NCBI GenBank assembly: GCA_032718475.1 | Contig: JAUCBJ010008092.1 | Coordinates: 48,315-112,314, forward strand | Origin: Nemertoderma westbladi | Taxonomy: Eukaryota > Xenacoelomorpha > Nemertodermatida > Nemertodermatidae | Reading direction: 5' to 3' | Length of the DNA stretch: 64,000 nucleotides | Part shown: positions 37,301-43,735 of the stretch, one piece after another | Layout: each line of letters opens with the position of its first letter | Numbering within the stretch: the first letter of the stretch is position 1 | The notes under the pieces: generated by a model | Told to the model about the DNA's origin: nothing | The model's database searches: none | Seen by the model: the letters and a program-made list of their open reading frames with translations, nothing else | Program-made: the position numbers and the translations under genes

Positions 37301-37366
37301 GTTCAAACTTACCTGCTCCGCGTCCGTCCTTCTTTCCTTATAGTTTCGGGACTTCTGACGTCTCAT
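31304..37366 (-). CDS. pol: ORF B: gag/protease/RT/RNase H/integrase polyprotein, BEL/Pao
   Basis: 2,020 codons, fully open. In order: DUF1759 gag domain (about residues 60-220, with KFNYLLQML); zinc-knuckle block with CQYC, CWACLAPGHVRRQC and CMECGRLHHKLLH (about 305-375); DUF1758 protease with LDTASTLSYI near 479 (DTA in the catalytic position); RT with VRVVNDCAA and the catalytic YMDDGL near 1016; RNase H with LFSDASDTG near 1198; five tandem LERPEES repeats near 1385-1420; integrase with HKRLHH..CLVCK zinc finger, VDCFGP near 1703, YSDKGTNFVG near 1768 and GSWERLV near 1816 as D-D-E; C-terminal DUF5641 (NHLLMQSP.. onward). This domain set is diagnostic of BEL/Pao. The frame is open upstream of ATG 37366 to a stop near 37520, overlapping the end of ORF A by about 33 nt in the +1 frame. 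Product: particle, cDNA synthesis and integration machinery. Confidence 0.93.
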   Translation of the reverse strand: MRRQKSRNYKERRTDAEQVSLNHRERTRLNNPAELNHLLTRNDATLRDIGKFAARQGLPTQQPQKFMGNHKHWRTFKTYVNEQLTNSTFTPNEKFNYLLQMLHREPRAIADNFVGNERAFELAMKTLSDIYGNKTKMAQSIVEDLGKGGRITTPLELLNLANAISNALDILRTVNLPHHGDHAEVLKSVIRRLNMRYRQKWRKLENKLEGQGKVLTLQHIHDMIATDAVAEMKSNFSEENMRESKPVTGKSMVSFDDDRTTVTFNSVDRYNSNTPAFRSYSRVWSGERLDRPRLKQQELPDGFVGCQYCLLKEVRSDDHKLDSCRRFKELNSEQRRVQVRTLDTCWACLAPGHVRRQCPNSKDGCMECGRLHHKLLHADFHTPTDRYLQRNPHRKGSKEPVSIRRNTYTGIQDDGYQPGSSDEDGESSAREVTCQGFTADSSSTSARTYLSSATSEIFSVIPVKLTGDKGSKRIYVMLDTASTLSYIDEEVARAVSSFQDAEEIQIELKSMHGVGDLKGHRISVELDSLLPRDQHTRQERKALPLDGFKCLAMKEFGRQLGKVPPMSPIAQEYFDKLRIPRHQVGYRNVSMLIGAEQLIAHQIWETRPAEPHVNGPHAHRTILGWYTRVPMSYEFTGGDKPIDRYDELQPITQPPLVEPPDIDEFRRTCIDHYSDFSESDEELIPDNVRLSEPLHNDRTDSEPEDYCYQTRGSGSAAHATYLSNVLTYTDIVEGQVAKYRDLDIFQYSEEELQKELIRQDLETGARTVEWLDRDAMEPGGYDLVMSTDEKRSLEMMEDTIRLLPTGHFEVGMLWRRQPPKLENNYNLALKRLKVRARLLKNPDIREKYCTQINNYFAKGFAGKVEDPDLVTDQTYYLPHHYVTHPDKPDKVRVVNDCAAVYRGMSLNSELMDGPNLNNYLIGILLRFRQRRFAFTCDIEAMFHQVRACKADQDSLHFLWYENEDLSGPVVTYQMYVRIFGARDSPNGTLFVLKKTATAQIGKYPVEVIESILRNFYMDDGLVSKDTAEQAIEVAHGLQECLATGGFPLTKFTTNSEALLESFPVKDRGSGDIELGVEPIPMARVLGLAWNPNSDKFQVRVRFEPSSPDKVLTKRICLSTLSRLFDPMNFISPVILQARACMRKIWLSDVEWDEPISPIHAKQWREWEAELHLLKNIDVPRSYFPNQLVFPADLELHLFSDASDTGFGMVAYLRREVSQDKFETAFVASRSKTMPVKYMTVPHAELQAAVVSVEVSKQIIEELDTTLTLFYWTDASLVLVYIAADNIALKTFVANRRAQIVDFSTKEQWRHCPGVLNPADITSRGAMPAEFCQEESQEFWLHGPDFLTRTQEHWPERLKIVTNPMPEDAEVKVEKVSNTKSKAKLKSLERPEESLERPEESLERPEESLERPEESLERPGDLSDQQTYVTTRSGRVSYDIKPPLQTKAESQLVSDGQKMTDKMEPLVSKPAGLDSKLPLVSGQPLLALEPCSIYDKLLYSSASWLTICKRTAWLSRYVSYLCLKHSKHLREPSSANSERIQKLKQPLTEDEIDQAELKHLKNYQMCAFPKEFHLLSAQRPVLYKPLRKWSPLIHRGLICHRSRIQTVDINSQFRFPVIIPSHPIELQRAILWDIHKRLHHAGKLHCLSAARQRFILLQPSRAVGTMYDACLVCKRVNARVLEQEMAELPEARVQAYDPPFMNTGVDCFGPIEAKSGRLTHKRWGLLLTCMASRAIHIERVADMSTKSLLLALKRFMARRGLVKAFYSDKGTNFVGGNSELNATHKAAQNKEISAALFPQRVEWRFNTPESPWRGGSWERLVRSVKQAIAKTLPVNKQLTDDELVTAFIEIEHTLNSRPIAMLPDGVALTPNHLLMQSPVFLVPASEPISADLYSRKSWKVTQLVAYTFWEYWREYYLPTISTRSKWYKTVRSLQKGDYVLITEPIVKIKYWETGVILHIHPDVQNIVRTVTVKIRCKCPHPKKCKTNGLHTLDRPVQDIVLLEETRIKTGDYNLSPASKQS
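32951..32966. repeat. Dispersed palindrome, copy 5
   Basis: CAAACCCGCAGGTTTG inside ORF B, encoding SKPAGLD between the RNase H and integrase regions. Confidence 0.8.
33107..33213 (-). repeat. 21-bp coding tandem repeat in ORF B
   Basis: Five nearly identical units encode LERPEES in tandem, in the linker between RNase H and the integrase zinc finger. Units are nearly identical at nucleotide level, so the array expanded recently. Confidence 0.9.
35227..35242. repeat. Dispersed palindrome, copy 6
   Basis: CAGACCCACGGGTCTG, with paired changes at both arms (A/T to G/C) relative to the consensus, inside ORF B. Confidence 0.75.
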
Positions 37367-37484
37367 TTCTTCCTCTTCATCGCTTGACTTGGTGTCAGTC
37401 CTTAGCGCTCGCGATGGTTTGCGCGCCGAGGCCCTGACCCAAGCCTCCTGTATAAATTTCTCGGCCGAATTTTCGAAATTGGGA

Positions 37485-39611
37485 TTATGGATATTTGGGA
37501 CAGGCGGCCTTCCTTACCTGAGGTCTATGTGGTATAGTCTCCTCCGATATGCGTACTCGTTGACTAGGCTGAACTTTATCTAACTCAGGCCTGCTAGGAT
37601 TTGAATTACTTCTTACCTGGGCTGCTTCCTTTAACCGTAGGTTGCTAAGCATGTCTGTTATAGGTTGGATGTGTGGCGATATAGCTTGCGCTAAACTAGC
37701 ACTTAACTCATCCCTCGTAATAAATTCCTGGCTAGGGTTATGTTGTATAGTCGGCTCTATCTGAGTAATCATCCGCTGTCTCTCATATGATCCCTCTTCC
37801 GGTTTAACCCGAAAGTTCTCCGTCGAACTGGGTCGGCGCTCCGTCCACGTATTCCAAACCCGCGGGTTCGGTTCGCCCAATACTCGTCCTGTCGGAGTTT
37901 CTCTAAACTCTCCGTTGTCTCGTTCGGTGTATAGTGGTGCGGTGTTCCGATGACGTAGATCCTGGGCGATGGGTGAAGCACTTATAGCAACTGGCGTGCG
38001 ATAGGTAGAGAATGGTTTAGCGATCCGTGTACTCGTAATAGCTGGACCGGGTATAGGAATTCTGGTCGTCGTCGACTCGCGTATAGTCGGAGTTCTCGCT
38101 TCCTGTTCGGCCTTCTGCAGTGCGAACAGTTCTCGCAACTCTGTCCCTACACTCGCCCCACATTCTTCGAACATTCGCATCCCCTTCTCGGCGATTTCGT
38201 TCGCCTTCCTAGTCCGTTCTTCGCTCTCTAAACTTAATCTCGCACTTTCCAACTGCGCCAGTTTACGTTCTTCTTCTTCCCTCGCTCGTCTCGCTGCGCC
38301 CTCTTCTTCCACACGCGCCTTTTCTTCATACAACATCTGTCGCTCCTTCTCGATCTCGAGTTCGCGTTCTTTGCGCTCGCGTTCGAGCTGGAGTTTGCGT
38401 TCCTTGCGTTCGCGTTCGAGCTTGAGTTCGCGTTCCTTGCGTTCGCGTTCCGCTTGCTCGCGCTTACCTTTCTCTTCCAACTCTCGCAACTTTGCGTCTA
38501 ACTTACGTGTGCGCTCCCGTTCCCGCTCGGCTTCCTTCCGTGCTTCCGATGCACGCAAAACTTCCGCCTGTTGTTCGTCCAGTCGGCGTCTTCTCTCCTC
38601 CGCCGAGTTGTGAGAAACAAGGGATCTAGCACATATAACCTTCCCTCGCGCGTGACTAACCTGGGAATCGCCACTGTCTCTGGATGCGTCGTCGGGTGGA
38701 GTCAACGTCCTCTGTTGAATGTTCTCCATCGTCGGTAGCACCTGGCCTGGTACCACCACTCCATTCTGCATCAGCCAGCTAGTAACTTCCCTCTGATAAC
38801 GGCGCTCTTCTTTATCTTGGATCTCTTCCCGCTCCACTAAGTCTCTCAACTCTGCGTCACTCACCTGAGTCGCCTGCGTTTGTGTTGCCCATAGCAGCCA
38901 GTTCTCCGTCCTAACTCGTCGGAATTGCTCCGATAACTCGCGGTGCTCCAACAAGGCTGCTAAAACCCTGTCGTAAATCCTCGTCGCCACGTCGCTCGAC
39001 TGAGACTCTACTGCCTTCTTCGCTAGGACTGCAAGCTCCTCCGTCTGCTTGAATAACGCTGAGTTATATCCTCTTCTAATCTCTACTAACTCTACCCTTC
39101 CGATGTTCGCTGAGTCAGCTAACATCTTCCTTACCTTGTCCGTCGTCCGAGTTATATGTCCGGCATGCGCGCGAAGTTTCTTCTTTATCGCAATATCAAG
39201 TTCTCTCTCACTTACCTGACTCACACTCGGTGGACTTGAAGGATTATTTCGGGAACTACGGGTACTCCTAACAGCCGTTGGGACCACGGCACTTACCATA
39301 CCCACAGATCTGGAAACCGGGCTCCGGGCTCTCGCTTCTGCTACACTACCCTCCCTATCACTCACCTCTGGTTGGGTTGCTGTACAATCCTTCCTTACAG
39401 TAGCGGTAGGGGATCCTAATACTATTACCTCTGGTTGTTGTTCTTCCTCACTGGTCACTGTCTCGTCCTCCTGTTCACTTACGTCAGCGTCGCTCGCTGC
39501 GTCGTCATAGTCGGCATTGTCGTCAACAGTAATATTTACGCTATCGTCAGTCGGCGGTCCAGCCGCCGTCTCATAGCTGTCCTCTAGTGCCTCCTTGTCT
39601 GAGACACTCAT
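37485..39611 (-). CDS. gag: ORF A: coiled-coil gag-N protein of giant element
   Basis: 708 codons from ATG 39611. An acidic N-terminal third is followed by a helical block (about residues 130-260, KKLRAHAGHITRTTDKVRK..) resembling the N-terminal helical region of BEL gag proteins. A long Glu/Arg/Lys coiled coil follows (about 345-480) with RERKERE-type repeats, then a Pro/Ser/Thr-rich tail. It ends at TAA 37487-37485, overlapping the open start of ORF B. Expected role: structural gag; the DUF1759 part is in ORF B. The coiled coil is enlarged by a 30-bp-type coding repeat near 38350-38460. Palindrome copy 7 (37855-37870) is inside. Similar architecture to 58304-59605 in the second element. Confidence 0.82.
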   Translation of the reverse strand: MSVSDKEALEDSYETAAGPPTDDSVNITVDDNADYDDAASDADVSEQEDETVTSEEEQQPEVIVLGSPTATVRKDCTATQPEVSDREGSVAEARARSPVSRSVGMVSAVVPTAVRSTRSSRNNPSSPPSVSQVSERELDIAIKKKLRAHAGHITRTTDKVRKMLADSANIGRVELVEIRRGYNSALFKQTEELAVLAKKAVESQSSDVATRIYDRVLAALLEHRELSEQFRRVRTENWLLWATQTQATQVSDAELRDLVEREEIQDKEERRYQREVTSWLMQNGVVVPGQVLPTMENIQQRTLTPPDDASRDSGDSQVSHARGKVICARSLVSHNSAEERRRRLDEQQAEVLRASEARKEAERERERTRKLDAKLRELEEKGKREQAERERKERELKLERERKERKLQLERERKERELEIEKERQMLYEEKARVEEEGAARRAREEEERKLAQLESARLSLESEERTRKANEIAEKGMRMFEECGASVGTELRELFALQKAEQEARTPTIRESTTTRIPIPGPAITSTRIAKPFSTYRTPVAISASPIAQDLRHRNTAPLYTERDNGEFRETPTGRVLGEPNPRVWNTWTERRPSSTENFRVKPEEGSYERQRMITQIEPTIQHNPSQEFITRDELSASLAQAISPHIQPITDMLSNLRLKEAAQVRSNSNPSRPELDKVQPSQRVRISEETIPHRPQVRKAACPKYP
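37855..37870. repeat. Dispersed palindrome, copy 7
   Basis: CAAACCCGCGGGTTCG inside ORF A, encoding PNPRVWN. Confidence 0.78.
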
Positions 39612-41518
39612 AGTCTAATAATGTTTGCCTTCCGGCAAAAATATCTCGCAAAAGTTCGAGATATAATTATGATTTAACCGAAATACGGTCAAATTATTTG
39701 TCAAATAATCAGTTGGTCCAAAATGTCAAATAAATTCGCAATGCAATATTGTGAATTTAATGAGGTATAGTTATAGCAAATACTAGCACAATATTTAAAC
39801 AAAAATATTATTATATAGCTACTATAGCAATTTAAATACCGGTATAGCACAAAATAACTTTGAATCTAATACAAAATATTCAAAATAAACTTGCCACCCG
39901 AATAATTCCAATTTTGCATATATAGCTCTAATCAACGTAATTTTAATTTTAAATATTATATGTATCCACTAGCGCGTGGCTACATCTTCGGGTTGCGACT
40001 CTCTCTAACTCTCTCTCTAACTTGAGCGATTCAAAAAACCATGGCCGGCTAAACCTAAATAACCTAACTAATAAATTGAGTTCAGCTTCGCAGTTAAACA
40101 ACCGATAATTTTTTACTGCTTCCACAAACACTATGGTGCCAACAGAACAACTAACCTTGTTTGCTGTGAGATTCCACGTCCGCGTCCAAAGATTCAGGCC
40201 CTTCGCTGATTGCAAACCGAACCCGCAGACCCACACGAACCCCAAACTCAGAAGTTCCGTCTTGCCATGTATCTCCAGATGGTATAAAATAACTAAGCGG
40301 TTACCTAACATACCCGTACAAAACTCTAGAATTTTACAAAATAATTTTGACCGAAACTGAATTCTCGCAAACCTAGCTAAAATTTTCAAAAAACTTACTA
40401 ATTACAATTTGCCCTAAGGCCTAAGGAACTGCTGTATTCGCAATTAGCAAAAACGCACTACCGTACATCCACTGTATGCAGTACACGTTCGTGGGGACTT
40501 CGCGCAGCACGTAGTCGGCAAGCCTTGGCATACGGTTCATATAGAGCAAATGGGGCATGTCTAGTTTGAACCCCATATCCCATGCTATAAATGTATTCAT
40601 TCGATATACAATCATATGTTAATCCGCTAGGTGGTGTCAAATTGTTATTCTGCAATTTTGTACTTACCAGTGCAGCACTGTACAGCAGTACCGTACCGGT
40701 AGGCCTATGTCATTACTTCTGAGTCTCTAGCGGATCTCCAATTAAATGTCTTAACTTTTCAATTTCGTAAAAGATAGACTTCATGATTCTCTACAGGCCA
40801 CCAAAATTTCAGCTCAGGAAAATGAGGCCTTCCCGAGAAATTTAACATTTTCTAAAAACCACAAAATCTGTCGTAGCTGACGTCAGACTGCATGATTTTT
40901 CACCAAACTTTACAAACTTTCTAAACTTTCTCTCTACTACTTGCCTACTAAGTTTGGTTCAATTCCGAACCAGCGATGCCGAGAAATTCGCGTTCAAACA
41001 TTTACCAGACAGACGGACAGACAGACGGACAGACAGACAGACGGACATGCCCCATTTACCCTATATGAACCGTATGCCAAGGCTCGCCGACTACGTGTCT
41101 CGCCCCACAGTAAGTAAAACAGTACACCAACCTAACAGCCTAATGATACTGTGTGTGGTACGGCAAAACAAATGTCCCTTCTACCGTACGCAGTAATAGC
41201 AATCAGCCTAATGTACTACTGTACTATTGTACGCGACCAGTAAATACAGTAATCTAAACTAGCAGCCTAAGAATACCTCAATGTTCTACTGTACGCTGTA
41301 GCCTACAGCAGACAATATCACGTGCTCTAACTTATTACTTAACTACTGCAGTAACAGTGATCCTACCCAACAGCCTAAGAATACACTCTTGACTGCTGCA
41401 AGCAACAGCCAATAAAAACGCGTATTACTGATACGAAGTATCAGTAATCTAAACTAACAGCCTAAGAATACTCTATTTACTGTACGCTACAGCCTACAGC
41501 AAACAAAATGCGTATTAC
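39612..41518 (-). other. Leader between 5' LTR and ORF A
   Basis: 1.9 kb, mostly non-coding. It contains an inverted repeat of about 54 bp (arms 40508-40561 and 41044-41097), a GACA/GACG-type microsatellite at 41010-41045, and degenerate tandem units near the LTR (41200-41518) sharing CAGCCTAAGAATAC and CTGTACGCT..GCCTACAGCA. No ATG-initiated ORF of note. Retroviral packaging functions usually lie in this position; none is demonstrated. Confidence 0.6.
40508..41097. repeat. Inverted repeat in giant-element leader
   Basis: Arms 40508-40561 and 41044-41097 share CTTGGCATACGGTTCATATA and a TGGGGCATGTC word in opposite orientation, separated by 482 bp. Words related to ACACGTTCGTGGGG also occur at 48471 and, in altered form, near 51610. 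Confidence 0.75.
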
Positions 41519-43730
41519 TGATAAACAACCGCGACACCTATACTAACAGCAGAACTGTTGAACAGACAAATACCCGTTAATACCTTTCTGCCAACCTAAT
41601 GAGCTCTCGCCTAACCAATAAGACACAAAGACTGCTCTACTGTTAAGTAAAGGGGATCAGGAGCGTGATATTACTAAATTGTAAAGGTTGCTAAATACAA
41701 AACCGCTACTTACCGTTAGATGGCGCTAATCTGCCGTCCGCTAATATAATTTACTAAATTTACACGGCTCCTGCAAAATCGCTTGTTCCTTTCTCTACCG
41801 ATTGCTCGATAGAGAGCTAACTGTTCGAATCTATGAGCCACGCGGGAATAACCAAAACAATAAACCCGAGTCGGCTCCCTAAGCTTACTTAAGACGAGTG
41901 CGAGAGGCTTTGCACTCAGAGTATTCTTACGCCTAATTTTATCACTATTAAAGCACGCTATTGCCTACGTCTTTTCTAATCGCGAATACTGAGGGTTCCC
42001 TAACGAAATGTATGAATGCGAGAATATTTAAATTATCAAAATGGTACAGTATTTGTCTCTACGTAAATAGTACCGCTCCGGGTCTAAACTTGCCTGCAGC
42101 TGTCTTTAGGCCAGCAAATTACTAGCGTGTTGTGCGTACCGAATAGTGCGATCTAGCTGATTGCCCGCTAATGCAAATAACCGCTCAGCGTGAATAGTTT
42201 ACAGTACCCTAATTATTACCTTAGCTACTCTCCGCTATGCTGCGTACTAATTCTTAATTTTACTAATCAATTACAGTCACAAATATGTAACAGCGTACTA
42301 ATTACTAATTGCGTAATTCTAATTTATTACACAACAGGTTTCGCTAGTAATAGCCTAAATTGCCGTATTACTTTGACCTAATCAGTAATTATTTGTTGTA
42401 ACTAAGAAATAGAAATCAATCAAAGAGAAAGGGGCGCCTACCTAAACATTCGTAATCATAGGCACACTTCAATAACACACCAATCAGCGTCAGCAATCAC
42501 AGTTCGCAATTATGCAGTTAACTACTGTATAGCCCACAGTTGTGCGATTCACTATTCGTACTCCACACTCCACGCTGTAGTACGCGCAGGCCTCTCCCGG
42601 ATACATCTAGGCTTCCTAACTAACCCGATTCCTGCCCCCCTAATACTAAATAGAGACGAAATCTGGATCATCAGCCCCCTAATTACTGTACCGGCGAATG
42701 GTCTGCGTGCTACAGTGTGAAACGCCCGACCGCAATGGTGACCCCCCGCCAGCGTTGCCCGCCTTTGAATCCTCCGCTCTCCCTTAGTCGCTCAACCCCC
42801 CGATGTGCCCACCGCCTACTGGCACCTTAGCCCTCCATTATGCTAATAGCTACCGTAGCGGCGCATGCAACATCACAAAGTCTGACAGTCTCAGAAAATC
42901 CCTTAGGATTATTGCGTAGAATTGAATCACATAGAACCATTAACAAAAAGGGTAGAAATCATAGTTCCGATTGTAATTAGCAGTAATCGATAGGATTGAT
43001 TTGAGAAACGCAATTGAGAATAGTAGCACTAACAAATCATTTCAAGAAATTAATCGAAAAATAGCAAATTGCAGAAATACGCAAGATTATACTTCTAACT
43101 TAATGGTACAGGTAACAAACAGATTGAGTTGAGATTGAGGTAAATGAGGGATTGGAATTGGTACAGCTCTACTGGCAAGCCGCCAATTTATAGGTGATCC
43201 GAGAAGGGTGATGCAATAGGGTGACGCAATCGCTCTCCTATTGGCTCTCCAGTCCGCGCTAGCATTAGACCAACCTGGAAGCAGTTAGTCCAATAAGAAG
43301 GCCGGATTGTAGCCCTATTGCTCCCCTAACCCTCAAATTATTACCATATATGGTAATGGATCATGTCCCTGGCTGCTGAATGGCCAGGACAGCGTCCCTA
43401 TATGCTAGCCCTATTGAAGCTAATAACAGCAAGCACAAAATCCAGGGTCCAACTGAACTTGCTACCCTGGAACTATCTACCTATATCCTAATACAAAATT
43501 ACGTAGGTATGGCTACATATTATACAAAATGGATGAATTCAAAATATATGGGCGTTTTGATTTCCCTATCTAAATATCACCGCGCTATTATGCCTTATCT
43601 AAAATATTATGCTGCACAACGGACTAATATTGCGTACAGTATAACGAACTAATATATTATACTGCGTAATGGACCAATATATTATACTGTATAATGGCTA
43701 ATAATGTGTACAGCGCCATATACCGTAACA
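41519..43730 (-). repeat. 5' LTR of giant element
   Basis: 2,212 bp, the LTR upstream of the coding region on the minus strand. TG...CA ends; right flank ACTTT at 43731-43735. Promoter signals are not obvious. Confidence 0.9.
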
Positions 43731-43735
43731 ACTTT

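Larger units (their letters stand above)
22960..43730 (-). mobile_element. Giant (20.8 kb) BEL/Pao-like LTR retrotransposon with accessory gene
   Basis: Direct repeats of about 2.2 kb begin TGATAAACAACC and end CCGTAACA on the plus strand, so both have TG...CA ends. The whole is flanked by the 5-bp duplication ACTTT at 22955-22959 and 43731-43735. It interrupts a LINE reading frame that is continuous when the insertion is discounted. All coding is on the minus strand: a 1.9-kb leader, ORF A (37485-39611), ORF B (31304-37366), an 0.87-kb spacer, ORF C (27020-30427) and a 1.8-kb 3' region. The LTRs differ by about a dozen substitutions and several small indels, so the insertion is young, and ORF B is fully open. 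Known BEL/Pao elements are mostly much shorter, so this is unusually large. No standard primer-binding site or polypurine tract was recognised. Confidence 0.9.

Noticed and set aside
39949-40389. 146-codon minus frame in the leader of the giant element.
   Set aside because: No ATG start, no recognisable domain, spans a non-coding leader.
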